A stretch of DNA of 64,000 nt from F23-D06 sp963603365 (GTDB lineage Bacteria > Bacteroidota > Bacteroidia > Bacteroidales > WCHB1-69): contig CAVCMI010000009.1 of NCBI GenBank assembly GCA_963603365.1, positions 1 to 64,000 of the forward strand, read 5' to 3'. Below, in pieces: positions 1-9,021 of the stretch. Position numbers and translations under genes: made by a program. The notes under the pieces are model-generated. The model worked only from the letters and a program-made list of their open reading frames with translations. It had not been told where the DNA came from and made no database searches. Numbering within the stretch: the stretch's first letter is position 1; each line of letters begins with the position of its first letter.

Positions 1-60
1 AGCCTTATCCTTTAAGACCCTCCGATGAGGATTACAAAACTCTATTTTGAAATTTCAATG

Positions 61-68
61 CAAAGATA
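61..68 (-). promoter_or_regulatory. Bacteroidota-type -7 promoter element reading off the left edge
   Basis: On the minus strand this reads TATCTTTG, an exact match to the TAnnTTTG -7 element of Bacteroidota primary-sigma promoters, followed by CA. It points towards position 1, so it probably drives a gene beyond the left edge. No -33 element is clear. Confidence 0.5.
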
Positions 69-83
69 CTAATTATTTTCTTA

Positions 84-434
84 ACTATTGCTGTCCAGTA
101 AAAAATTTTTGCAAGCATAAATAATTGGGTTGCCCTGATAGCCAACCTTTTTCTGATGGTCATACAAAAACGCATCAAACGCCCCTGGAGTTTCTCGGGA
201 TTGGCTACAATGGTAAGGTTGATGCTCATGTATTACGTGAACTGCTATACTTTTCTTGAAGAACCCGAAAAAGACTGGGCAAAAATGGTTCAAGAGGCAA
301 AGGAATCGCCTCCCGAACCAAGTCTGTTTGATTAGAGGGGGCTTACTTTTTGAAAAGGCAAGCCCGAAGTCCCATTTTACAAGGCTTCGGGCAGGACATT
401 TATGCTCTTTTGAGTTTTAGCGGACAGCAATAAT
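84..434. mobile_element. Internally deleted insertion sequence remnant
   Basis: Imperfect 20-bp inverted repeats (17 of 20 match) lie at 84-103 and 415-434, with the core TTGCTGTCC in both. Between them is only the C-terminal tail of a transposase, read towards the right end, and a small hairpin (GCCCGAAG...CTTCGGGC at about 362-391). Most of the transposase is missing, so this is a deletion derivative, formally like a MITE. The repeats and tail suggest a DDE (IS4-like) element of Bacteroidota, but the family name is from memory. No clear target duplication was found. Confidence 0.65.
102..335 (+). pseudogene. C-terminal fragment of IS transposase
   Basis: The frame is open from just after a TAA inside the left terminal repeat to TAG at 333-335, with no plausible start codon. 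The product ends ...PPEPSLFD, and further in contains KRIKRPWSFSGLATMVR and a hydrophobic MLMYYVN stretch. This resembles the tail of DDE transposases from Bacteroidota insertion sequences. Only about 77 codons remain and no catalytic residues, so it cannot be functional. Confidence 0.6.
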
Positions 435-499
435 CTTTTTTCAACATTTAGAATCAGCCCGCAAACCTATTGCCTCTGTTTTTTGCTCTGGCGCTATGA

Positions 500-2101
500 C
501 TATCGCCGTGCCGGAATCTTTATCTTTTGGCCGATTTGTATGGAGTTGATGTTAGAGATGTGGTTGTAGGAGGCCAACGCCGCTGCCGTCGTCCCGTAGA
601 TGTGGGCAATGGAGGAAAGAGTCTGTCCCTTTTTCACGATGTGCACCTTGTCGGCAACGGGCTGCACGGCTGTTGTGTCGGCTTTGCTGGCCACGATGGA
701 TTCGGCTGAAACGGCCAAAGCAGAAGAATCTGCGACAGCCACCGCCGTGCTGTCAACACGCGCAGGGGCGGGCTTAACTATAATGGTTGACCCCTTTTTC
801 ACCAACAGCCGTTGCCCGACTTTAAGGTAATTGCTGCGCAAATGGTTTTGAGACTTTAATTTGCTGACAGAGATCCCATATTTGCGGGCAATAGAAGAAA
901 CCGTTTCGCCCTTTCGTACAGTGTGGTACTTGTTGGGGGTCTTCTTGACAAGGTCGCCGTTTTCGTTGGTGGTCAACACCTCTTTGTTCAAGTCGCGTGT
1001 TGTGTTGAAATACTCGTCGCGCTTGTACTTGGCGATGGAGTCCTGTAAGTCAATAAACCTGATAATGTCGCTTGAACGCAACCTTAGCGGGCAAGTTTGA
1101 TTGTTGAAAGCCGGAATAATCTCTTTTTTGTATTGCGGGTTAAGCGATTTTATTTCATCGCGGCTAATGCCCAGCACTTCCGAAATCTGTCCGAAATGGA
1201 GTTCCTTGCTGACCATCACAGTATCCACATCGGTAGGTATGGAGAGTTCCACGGGCGTAATGCCGTAGAGGTTGTGATAGGTCATCATATACAAAGCGCC
1301 GATGAATGCCGGGAAATAGTTTTGCGTTTCACGGGGAAGATAGTCAGAGACACCCCAAAAGTCAGTTTTCCCGCCAGAACGCTGGATGGCCTTCCGCACA
1401 TTGCCAGCCCCGCAGTTATAGGCTGAAATGGCCAGACCCCAATCGTTGAAAATATTGTACAAGTCGCGCAAATGGCGGGCGGCCGCATCAGTTGCCTTGT
1501 AAGGATCCCGACGGTCGTCAACAAAGGTGTTGGTTGTAAGCCCATAGATCTTTCCGGTATTGTACATGAACTGCCAGATGCCAGTGGCGCCGGCAGGCGA
1601 CACTGCCAGCGGGTTCAATGCAGACTCTATGATTGTGATGTATATCAACTCTTCGGGCACATCATACTTGTCAAAAATCTCCCTCATCCAGGGATAATAG
1701 TATTGCGCGAGGCCCAAGATGACAGCAGACGAGCGCTGCCTCTGCACGGCATAGAGTTCGATGAAGCGTTTTACCCGGTTGTTGTAAGCCAATGGCACCG
1801 CCGTGACAATCTGAGACAAACGATTGAATATCAGCGTATCATTATTATCATATAAGGTAGTGTCATCTTTGAGTTTTGAAAGAACGGACTCTTTTTTGAC
1901 AACTTCGTTCCGCACGTACCAGGTATTGATCATGGAATCCATAATTCGGATTTCATCTCGGGTGAATATTTCGGTGGCGGCATTGGTTTCTACAACTGAA
2001 GTTTCTGTATTGTTGTGGTTTTCGGCAACAGGTTGTGCATACAGGATATTCAAGGTGCACAACAAAATAGTCAAAAGTACAATACAGATTTTATGTCCCA
2101 T
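500..2101 (-). CDS. MltD-like lytic transglycosylase with two LysM domains
   Basis: Predicted to be an exported murein lytic transglycosylase that cleaves glycan strands in the periplasm. The 533 residues begin with a signal peptide (about 1-22, ending LYAQ). An SLT domain spans about 130-270, with catalytic Glu159 in the IIESALNP motif, then GATGIWQFM and SAYNCGAGNV, all typical of the MltD family. Two LysM modules follow near 395-440 and 486-533 and should bind peptidoglycan; a Ser/Ala/Val/Asp-rich linker separates them. It is the last gene of a minus-strand group behind the MORN protein and a lipoprotein, with 125 bp upstream that could hold its own weak promoter. MltD in other bacteria has the same domain order. 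Confidence 0.88.
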   Translation of the reverse strand: MGHKICIVLLTILLCTLNILYAQPVAENHNNTETSVVETNAATEIFTRDEIRIMDSMINTWYVRNEVVKKESVLSKLKDDTTLYDNNDTLIFNRLSQIVTAVPLAYNNRVKRFIELYAVQRQRSSAVILGLAQYYYPWMREIFDKYDVPEELIYITIIESALNPLAVSPAGATGIWQFMYNTGKIYGLTTNTFVDDRRDPYKATDAAARHLRDLYNIFNDWGLAISAYNCGAGNVRKAIQRSGGKTDFWGVSDYLPRETQNYFPAFIGALYMMTYHNLYGITPVELSIPTDVDTVMVSKELHFGQISEVLGISRDEIKSLNPQYKKEIIPAFNNQTCPLRLRSSDIIRFIDLQDSIAKYKRDEYFNTTRDLNKEVLTTNENGDLVKKTPNKYHTVRKGETVSSIARKYGISVSKLKSQNHLRSNYLKVGQRLLVKKGSTIIVKPAPARVDSTAVAVADSSALAVSAESIVASKADTTAVQPVADKVHIVKKGQTLSSIAHIYGTTAAALASYNHISNINSIQIGQKIKIPARR

Positions 2102-2226
2102 AAGAGTTTTTTTCGTTAACAGATGGCTTCCCGGGGAATGTGTACAGAACCGAAGAAGCGTTCAGAAAGAACTTTCCAAAGATGCAATGCCTTTTGAAAA
2201 GTTTAATGGGGAAAACTTGGAAAAAG

Positions 2227-3723
2227 TCATTTTATTGTGTAGTTGTTCCATTTTATTTCCTTTCCGTCCTGAAACAAGGTAGTTAGAAATAAAACTCCCT
2301 CTTCATCATACTGCATCCATACACCGTCTTGGAGTCCGTCAACATATTTTCCGTTTTTTTTCACCCTCCCGTTTTCCCAATATGCCGTGTATCGTCCGTG
2401 CCGTCGACCGTCACGGTAAGATATTTCCATCATTGTTTTTCCGTTGTCGAGAACCGTCTTCCACACGCCGTCCTGTTTGCCGCCCTCATATTTGCCTTTT
2501 TCCACGGCATTGCCATTTCGGTACATCCAGACCCCCTCTTCCAGACCTGCCACATAATTTCCCTCTGTCAGCACCGTGCCGTTTTCATCATATTCAACAA
2601 AACGTCCGTCAAGTTCACCATCATCGTAGTTCGCCACAGACATTGTGTCGCCGTTTGGGTAAAACCATACCCATTCACCCTGCTTTCGTCCTTTCTTTCC
2701 GTATGTGCCCACAATCTCAAGCGTGAAGTCTTGAAAATAGAACTTCCATTCGCCGGTCGGGTTCGAATTCTTGTATTTCCCCTTTGAGCGCAGTTCACCC
2801 GTTTGGTAATACTCTTTCCAAAGACCTTGCCGCAGTCCATTAAGGTCAGTAATGCCCTCATAGCGCAGCCAGCCGTCCTCGAAAAGGTAGCCTTGCACGA
2901 CATTGCCGGCAGTATCGAACTCGCGGCGTATGCCGTCTTGCCTCCCGTTGTAATACGAAGCGACAATCGAGGGCTTTCCGTTTGCGTGGTAAGCCGTGCG
3001 CAGTTCCACCTGTTTGGTCTCGGCTGCATCCTTGACAAGCTGGTCGTGGTCGTATTTTTCAACATAAAGGAAAGCGCCGTTCTCATCATAATATTTGAAA
3101 AAACCGTGCCGTTTGCCATTCAAGTAGGAGCCTTCGAGCCGGAGGTTGCCATTGTTCCAGAAATATTTCCAATTGCCCTGTTTTGCCCCCGTCGCATCGG
3201 AGCGGTTTATGCGTTCACGCCGGCCGGGAATGCCGTGCCAATAGGGCGTCACGGCCGTCACCAGTCCGGAGGTGTCCATTTCCTTGGCGAGACCGTGCGG
3301 TTTCCCCTCCAAATAGGGGATACGTTTCTTGACCCGTCCGGACGTGTCGTAAGTAGTGACAATGCCGTCAACCGTATCGTTCAGCCAGTTGGAAACCGTG
3401 TACTCGTCAACGGCATATTGGGTTTGGTCACCGTTTTTCTTGCCGGCCTTATAATACATAGTAAGGCTTTTTCGCCCGTCTGCATAGAACGTCCAAAGGC
3501 TGTCGAGCAGAAAGTTTTTCCGGTTCCCCTCGGACACCAGGTTTCCTTTCTCGTCGTACGACTTCCACCAACCGTCTGGCTTGCCGTCAATTAAAAACCC
3601 CTCGCTTGACTTGATGCCGGAGGGGTAATAGTAAACTTTGTACTTGCGTGTCAGCGTGTCTTGTGCAGGTCCAAGCACAAAGCATAAAAAGAGCCCTGCA
3701 AAAAGACACCATTTCTTCTTCAT
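2227..3723 (-). CDS. Secreted MORN-repeat (YwqK-like) protein
   Basis: The 498-residue protein has a signal peptide (about 1-20, ending GPAQ) and is otherwise built from roughly fifteen copies of a short beta-hairpin repeat of the form G-x-W-x-x-Y-x-x-x-G-x-L...Y-x-x-G-x-x-x-G, the MORN_2 pattern. Databases often name such proteins toxin-antitoxin system YwqK family antitoxin, but no toxin partner is present here and the Bacteroidota members are exported, so that label should not be read as function. A role in binding or scaffolding at the cell surface is an inference. It begins 9 bp after the upstream lipoprotein gene ends, so the two are probably cotranscribed. The ATG at 3721-3723 directly precedes the signal peptide. 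Confidence 0.75.
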   Translation of the reverse strand: MKKKWCLFAGLFLCFVLGPAQDTLTRKYKVYYYPSGIKSSEGFLIDGKPDGWWKSYDEKGNLVSEGNRKNFLLDSLWTFYADGRKSLTMYYKAGKKNGDQTQYAVDEYTVSNWLNDTVDGIVTTYDTSGRVKKRIPYLEGKPHGLAKEMDTSGLVTAVTPYWHGIPGRRERINRSDATGAKQGNWKYFWNNGNLRLEGSYLNGKRHGFFKYYDENGAFLYVEKYDHDQLVKDAAETKQVELRTAYHANGKPSIVASYYNGRQDGIRREFDTAGNVVQGYLFEDGWLRYEGITDLNGLRQGLWKEYYQTGELRSKGKYKNSNPTGEWKFYFQDFTLEIVGTYGKKGRKQGEWVWFYPNGDTMSVANYDDGELDGRFVEYDENGTVLTEGNYVAGLEEGVWMYRNGNAVEKGKYEGGKQDGVWKTVLDNGKTMMEISYRDGRRHGRYTAYWENGRVKKNGKYVDGLQDGVWMQYDEEGVLFLTTLFQDGKEIKWNNYTIK

Positions 3724-3732
3724 TCCGGAGAA

Positions 3733-4182
3733 CTATTTCGTGCCTGTGAACGTGACAAGTTCAACGCGGGTATTCAACAGGTCGTTCAACAGAGCAACCG
3801 TGTAATAGACAGAAAGGTCAACCGTATTGCCAGAAAAAACGGCTGCTACAGTAATATCTTTTACCGTTTCGGTAGCGGTATCGATGTAACTGTTGTCACC
3901 GATGATTTTTTGCAGCACTTGGGATATGTATTCCGTATTCTCGCTCTTAGTCTGGTATTGTCCGGCAGTCACATATTCCAGCGGCAGGCAGGAATAGAGC
4001 AACACCCCATCATTGGAAAGCGGGTTGTTAGTTATGAGGACGGTGCCGGTTTTCGTTCTGTTGTCTTGATTCACAAAAGTAAACGTGCCTTTGTAGGTGC
4101 CGGCATACTGTTTTCCGCCTCCGTCGGTACAAGCCGTAATGCCAACCAGAAGAATCATAATAATGGGAAGTAATTTTTTCAT
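3733..4182 (-). CDS. Small lipoprotein of unknown function
   Basis: Starting at the ATG at 4180-4182, the product is 149 residues with a lipoprotein signal peptide whose lipobox is GITAC (Cys at about 18). A longer reading from 4263 is open but would run through the promoter, so the internal ATG is preferred. The mature part (GGGKQYAGTYKGTFTFVNQ...) looks like a small beta-sheet domain, with Thr and Val-rich strands and no cysteines. No named family was recognised. It is the first gene of a likely operon with the MORN protein and the MltD-like enzyme, suggesting an envelope role. Confidence 0.7.
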   Translation of the reverse strand: MKKLLPIIMILLVGITACTDGGGKQYAGTYKGTFTFVNQDNRTKTGTVLITNNPLSNDGVLLYSCLPLEYVTAGQYQTKSENTEYISQVLQKIIGDNSYIDTATETVKDITVAAVFSGNTVDLSVYYTVALLNDLLNTRVELVTFTGTK

Positions 4183-4209
4183 TTTTTGTTGATTTTTTGT
4201 TGATGGCGG

Positions 4210-4217
4210 CAAAGATA
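4210..4217 (-). promoter_or_regulatory. Promoter of the lipoprotein-MORN-mltD group
   Basis: On the minus strand the -7 element reads TATCTTTG inside TTTTTTGTATCTTTGCCGCC (4205-4224), one base different from the 20-mer upstream of dsrC, pnuC and the hydG operon. It lies about 28 bp before the chosen ATG of the lipoprotein gene, which supports that start. Confidence 0.65.
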
Positions 4218-4326
4218 CAAAAAAGGCCGCATGGTTTATAATTCCGTTTCCGTTTTTTTGCACGGACGTGTATGGTTGCCGCCGTGCCGTCTGAAGACGG
4301 CAAAACAGCGAAACCGATTTTTATGC

Positions 4327-4334
4327 TATTTTTG
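4327..4334 (+). promoter_or_regulatory. alaS promoter, -7 element
   Basis: TATTTTTG followed by CA, an exact TAnnTTTG match, lies 22 bp before the alaS ATG and gives a very short leader. No clear TTTG -33 box is seen. Confidence 0.6.
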
Positions 4335-4355
4335 CACCCCTAAAAATACATCAAT

Positions 4356-6959
4356 ATGACTTCAGCTGAAATCCGTTCCGCCTTTCTGGAATTTTTTGAA
4401 TCCAAAAATCACCATATCGTAGCCTCTTCTCCCATTGTAGTGAAGAACGACCCCACTTTGATGTTCACCAATGCCGGAATGAACCAATTCAAGGACATTT
4501 TCTTAGGCAACTCACACCCCGGGCACGTCAGGGTTGCTGACAGCCAAAAGTGCCTGCGCGTGTCCGGCAAACACAACGATCTGGAAGAGGTCGGGAGAGA
4601 CACCTACCATCATACGATGTTTGAGATGCTCGGCAACTGGTCGTTCGGCGACTACTTCAAAAAAGAAGCCATCGCCTACGCTTGGGAGTTTCTGACTGAA
4701 GTGATGAAATTGGACAAAGAACGGCTTTACGCCACTGTATTCCAAGGCGATGAAAAAGACGGCACCACGTTTGACGAAGAAGCCTTTGGCCTTTGGCGGC
4801 AATATCTGCCCGAAACCCGTATCCTGCGCGGAAACAAGAAAGACAACTTCTGGGAGATGGGCGAAACCGGGCCCTGCGGGCCGTGCTCCGAAATACACAT
4901 CGACCTCCGAGACGACAAAGAACGCGCCATTGTGCCCGGCCACAGCCTGGTTAACAAAGACAATCCGCTCGTGATCGAGATCTGGAACCTGGTGTTCATG
5001 CAATATAACCGCAACGCTTCAGGAGAGCTGGAGATGCTGGCAAGCCACCATGTGGACACGGGCATGGGCTTTGAGAGGCTCTGCATGGCTGTGCAGAACA
5101 AAAAATCGAACTATGACACCGACGTCTTCCAGCCCATCATACAAAAAATAGCCCAGAAAGCCGGCGTCGGGTACGGCGCCGCCCAAGACACGGACATCGC
5201 CTTGCGCGTCATAGCCGACCATCTGCGAGCCGTTTCGTTCTCTATCGCCGACGGGCAGCTGCCCTCCAACACGGGTGCCGGCTATGTCATCCGGCGTATC
5301 TTGCGAAGAGCCATCCGCTATGGGTTCACTTTCCTCAACTTCAAAGACCCTTTCATCTACAGTCTTGTGCCCGACCTGACAGAACAGATGGGACATCAGT
5401 TCCCGGAACTCAAACGTCAGCAGGAACTCATCTCGCGCATCATCCTGGAAGAAGAAAACGCTTTCCTGAAAACATTGGCCAAGGGTATCGTGCGCTTTGA
5501 AGAATATGTGTCTAAAAACAGCGGCAAAACCCAAATAGACGGCGACTTCGCCTTTGAACTGTTCGACACCTATGGCTTTCCCGTGGACCTTACGCAGTTG
5601 CTGGCAGCGGAAAAGAATTGCACCGTTGACATGGACGGCTTTCAACGTGGACTGCTCCGGCAGAAAGAGCGCTCGCGCGCTGCCGCCGCCGTCACCGCCG
5701 ACGACTGGATGGAACTCAAACATCTGGACACCCCGACAACTTTTGTCGGCTATCATCAAACCTGTTGCGAATGTAAGATCTTGAAATATCGAAAGGTTAC
5801 GGCCAAAAACAAAACTTCCTACCAGCTTGTGCTCGACAAGACCCCGTTCTATGCCGAAGCGGGCGGACAAGTTGGCGACACGGGATGGATCGAGAGCCAG
5901 ACAGAGACTGTCGAAATTTTCAACACCACAAAAGAGAATAACCTGACCATACACCACACCGCCAAACTGCCCGACAACCTGACAGCCACATTCTCCGCAA
6001 AAGTAGATGCTGACAGACGGCAGAAAACCGCAAACAACCATTCGGCCACCCACCTGCTTGACCATGCGCTGCGCACCATTCTGGGCAAACATGTGGAACA
6101 AAAAGGCTCGATGGTGTCGCCTGACCGCCTGCGCTTTGACTTTTCACACTTCTCAAAAGTTACAGACGAGGAGGTCGAACTTGTGGAAAAGATGGTGAAC
6201 GACCTGATACGCAAAAACTTACCTTTGCAAGAGCACATAGACGTGCCTGTTGAAGAGGCCCGAGCCAAAGGCGCCGTGGCCCTGTTCGGCGAAAAATACG
6301 GGAAACTGGTGCGTGTCATCCAATTCGGCGATGCCGTTGAACTCTGCGGCGGCACTCACACCTCGGCAACCGGCAACATCGGCTTTTTCAAGATCGTGTC
6401 AGAAGGCGCCGTGGCCGCCGGCATACGCCGCATCGAGGCCGTGACGGGAACGGCCGCCGAAGAAACCGTGTACTGCAACCAAGACTTGATACAGCGTGTC
6501 AGGAACTTGCTCGGCACAGGCAACATAGAGCAGGCCATCCAGAAACTGATGGACGAGAATGTGCAAGGACGCAAGATGATTGAAGAAATAGAAAAACAGC
6601 AGGTGCTGAACTTATGCCAAGAACTGGAATCTGCCGCCAAGACGGCAAACGGTATGCAGCTGATTTCCCACATCGGCTCACTCAGCCCTGACATGCTGCG
6701 CAATGCCGCATTCCAACTGCGTAAAGAACCCAACAGGATTGTAGTGCTGGGCAGCGTGCATGACAACAAACCCAATCTTGTTGTCGCCCTCTCCGACGAC
6801 CTGTCGGGCAGATTTGACGCCACAAAACTGGTACGCGCCGCCGGCAAACTCATCCAAGGCGGAGGCGGCGGACAACCTACCCTCTCTATGGCCGGCGGGA
6901 AGAATGCTGCCGGTGTCCCCGATGCAGTGGCGGAAATCATACGACTGGTTTCCGAATAG
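4356..6959 (+). CDS. alaS: Alanine--tRNA ligase
   Basis: Charges tRNA-Ala with alanine in the cytoplasm and edits mischarged Ser or Gly. At 867 residues it is full length. The N-terminal class II core contains HHTMFEMLGNWSFGDYF and TGPCGPCSEIH. The editing domain carries the zinc and editing motif HSATH at about 560 and the matching Cys in ELCGGTH at about 662. The C-terminal DHHA1-type region ends with a glycine-rich GGGGGQPTLSMAGG segment. The start MTSAEIRS fits the family. It appears monocistronic, with its own promoter and a strand change upstream. Confidence 0.98.
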   Translation: MTSAEIRSAFLEFFESKNHHIVASSPIVVKNDPTLMFTNAGMNQFKDIFLGNSHPGHVRVADSQKCLRVSGKHNDLEEVGRDTYHHTMFEMLGNWSFGDYFKKEAIAYAWEFLTEVMKLDKERLYATVFQGDEKDGTTFDEEAFGLWRQYLPETRILRGNKKDNFWEMGETGPCGPCSEIHIDLRDDKERAIVPGHSLVNKDNPLVIEIWNLVFMQYNRNASGELEMLASHHVDTGMGFERLCMAVQNKKSNYDTDVFQPIIQKIAQKAGVGYGAAQDTDIALRVIADHLRAVSFSIADGQLPSNTGAGYVIRRILRRAIRYGFTFLNFKDPFIYSLVPDLTEQMGHQFPELKRQQELISRIILEEENAFLKTLAKGIVRFEEYVSKNSGKTQIDGDFAFELFDTYGFPVDLTQLLAAEKNCTVDMDGFQRGLLRQKERSRAAAAVTADDWMELKHLDTPTTFVGYHQTCCECKILKYRKVTAKNKTSYQLVLDKTPFYAEAGGQVGDTGWIESQTETVEIFNTTKENNLTIHHTAKLPDNLTATFSAKVDADRRQKTANNHSATHLLDHALRTILGKHVEQKGSMVSPDRLRFDFSHFSKVTDEEVELVEKMVNDLIRKNLPLQEHIDVPVEEARAKGAVALFGEKYGKLVRVIQFGDAVELCGGTHTSATGNIGFFKIVSEGAVAAGIRRIEAVTGTAAEETVYCNQDLIQRVRNLLGTGNIEQAIQKLMDENVQGRKMIEEIEKQQVLNLCQELESAAKTANGMQLISHIGSLSPDMLRNAAFQLRKEPNRIVVLGSVHDNKPNLVVALSDDLSGRFDATKLVRAAGKLIQGGGGGQPTLSMAGGKNAAGVPDAVAEIIRLVSE

Positions 6960-7064
6960 AAAAAAGAAAGAACCTTATCTGCACCGCCACTATACAGACA
7001 AAAAGACACCTCACGTTTCTAAATGCCGGAAGTGGCGGAATTTATAAGGCTATTCATTTTTTTG

Positions 7065-7072
7065 TACTTTTG
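7065..7072 (+). promoter_or_regulatory. Promoter of the polysaccharide operon, -7 element
   Basis: TACTTTTG followed by CAACC, preceded by a seven-base T tract and G, lies 22 bp before the ATG at 7095. It matches the TAnnTTTG element and the T-tract-GTA arrangement found upstream of many genes here. Confidence 0.65.
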
Positions 7073-7094
7073 CAACCGGTTTAATAATAGGTAA

Positions 7095-9020
7095 ATGAAC
7101 AATTTGACATCACCGACCAAAAAAATATATCTGAAAATACGGAAACTGCATATCACACCGCCATGGATAATCATGACCTTTGACATGCTGGCCGTAGTGG
7201 CATCCGTATTCCTCGCACTCTTTCTGCGTGACAACTTCAAGTTCCCCTCCCACCTGAACCTGTCATACTATTTTTATTCTCCGCTCATCATACTCGTTTT
7301 CAGATTCGTCTTTTTTGAAATCTTCCAGACCCACCATCTGGTAGTGCGTTACACCAGCACAAAAGACGTGGTAAAAATATTCTGGGCTTGTTTCTTGGGG
7401 TCCATCGCCATCGGCTTCACCAACTTTGTCATCTATGCTGTCATTGGGCGTTTCATCGTGCCGAACTCCGTGTGGATGATAGAGTTCTTCATAACAACGG
7501 TACTGCTTATGTTCTACCGTTTCGCTTTCAAGATGTACTATCTTGAAACCATGAACCCTTCTAAATCGCGCAAAAACATTGTCATCTTCGGCGCAGGCGA
7601 GTCCGGGGTCACCACAAAACGCACGATTGAGCGTGACAATGCCAGCAAATACAACGTCACGGCATTCTTTGACGAGAATCCGTCCAAAATAGACATGCAA
7701 CTTGAAAGCCTCCCTGTATTGGACTACCGTTCTCTGGACGAGTATCTGAGCCTCAACAACATATCATTCCTCATCATTGCCGTGCAGAAAATCACCAATG
7801 ACAAGGTTAATGAGATTACAGAAACGGCGTTGCCCCACAACGTGAAAGTGCTCAAGGTTCCGCCCGTGTCACGGTGGCTGAACGGCAACCTCAGCTTCAA
7901 ACAAATCAAGAAGGTGAGAATTGAAGACCTCCTGAAAAGAAGTCCGATACAACTTGACCTGTCACTGCTCAACTCCGAATTGAACGGCCAGACCATTATG
8001 ATCACAGGTGCGGCCGGCTCCATAGGCAGCGAAATCGTGCGGCAACTGCTGCAGTTCAACTACCGGCAGCTGGTGCTTGTGGACGAAGCCGAAACCCCTT
8101 GTTTTTTCCTCCAGGGAGAACTGCAACAAGCAAACGGAATGAAAAACATCTGTCTATATGTGCAAGACATCTGCGATGCGGAACAGACCGAGAAACTGTT
8201 TGCTAAATACAAGCCCAACATTGTCTATCATGCGGCAGCGTACAAACACGTGCCGATGATGGAGAAAAATGTGCGTTCCGCCATCAAAGTCAATGTGGGC
8301 GGCACAAAACTGTTGGCCGACCTGTCCGTAAAGTACGGGGCAAAAAAATTCGTGATGGTATCCACCGACAAGGCCGTAAACCCCACCAATGTGATGGGCG
8401 CTTCCAAGCGCATTGCCGAAATGTATGTGCAAGCCTTGAATTTTCACCAGAAGACAACCAAGTTCATCACCACCCGTTTCGGAAATGTGCTTGACTCAAA
8501 CGGATCGGTAATCCCGATATTCCGGAAGCAGATTGAAAACGGCGGTCCCGTCACCGTGACGCATCCCGACATCACACGCTACTTCATGACCATCTCCGAA
8601 GCATGCCAGTTGGTAATCACGGCCGGAGCCATAGGCAACGGCGGAGAAATTTTCATCTTTGATATGGGAAAATCCATCAAGATCAGCGATTTGGCAAAAA
8701 AAATGATCCAATTGTCCGGCCTTACCCTCGACAAAGACATCTCCATACGCTATACTGGACTCCGACCCGGCGAGAAACTGTACGAAGAGTTGCTGGCTGA
8801 CGAAGAGAACACCATAAAGACGAACAACAACAAAGTCAGGATCGCGAAAGTTCGCACCTATGAGTATCAAGTGTTGGTTCCGGAAATCGAGAAACTTATC
8901 GCCATGCGTGATGAAGACACCTTCTCCGTCGTGACGCAGATGAAGAAAATCGTGCCGGAATACAAGAGCAACAATTCCGTTTTTGAAGCCATTGACAATC
9001 AGAAAGAAAATCCGGCATAA
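7095..9020 (+). CDS. Membrane-anchored nucleoside-diphosphate-sugar 4,6-dehydratase (PglF/WbpM/CapD type)
   Basis: Converts a UDP-N-acetylhexosamine to the 4-keto-6-deoxy form, an early step in making unusual surface sugars. The 641 residues show four N-terminal membrane segments (about 25-140), a first Rossmann region (VIFGAGESGV near 165) and a second extended-SDR domain starting at TGAAGSIGSE (about 301). The catalytic stretch has STDKA and NVMGASKR, with Met in place of the usual SDR Tyr, which is characteristic of this dehydratase family. It heads a plus-strand operon of envelope genes, and WlbA follows after one base. The exact sugar substrate cannot be read from the sequence. Confidence 0.9.
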   Translation: MNNLTSPTKKIYLKIRKLHITPPWIIMTFDMLAVVASVFLALFLRDNFKFPSHLNLSYYFYSPLIILVFRFVFFEIFQTHHLVVRYTSTKDVVKIFWACFLGSIAIGFTNFVIYAVIGRFIVPNSVWMIEFFITTVLLMFYRFAFKMYYLETMNPSKSRKNIVIFGAGESGVTTKRTIERDNASKYNVTAFFDENPSKIDMQLESLPVLDYRSLDEYLSLNNISFLIIAVQKITNDKVNEITETALPHNVKVLKVPPVSRWLNGNLSFKQIKKVRIEDLLKRSPIQLDLSLLNSELNGQTIMITGAAGSIGSEIVRQLLQFNYRQLVLVDEAETPCFFLQGELQQANGMKNICLYVQDICDAEQTEKLFAKYKPNIVYHAAAYKHVPMMEKNVRSAIKVNVGGTKLLADLSVKYGAKKFVMVSTDKAVNPTNVMGASKRIAEMYVQALNFHQKTTKFITTRFGNVLDSNGSVIPIFRKQIENGGPVTVTHPDITRYFMTISEACQLVITAGAIGNGGEIFIFDMGKSIKISDLAKKMIQLSGLTLDKDISIRYTGLRPGEKLYEELLADEENTIKTNNNKVRIAKVRTYEYQVLVPEIEKLIAMRDEDTFSVVTQMKKIVPEYKSNNSVFEAIDNQKENPA

Positions 9021-9021
9021 T

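Noticed and set aside
2172..2179. CATCTTTGG as a promoter for the MltD-like gene
   Set aside because: The essential TA is CA on the minus strand, so the match is too weak to list.
2227..3723. Toxin-antitoxin module (YwqK antitoxin label)
   Set aside because: The protein has a signal peptide and no toxin gene beside it; only the repeat type fits.
5019..6101. 360-codon open frame on the minus strand inside alaS
   Set aside because: It is an antisense shadow of a certain gene; its composition is not protein-like and no motif was recognised.
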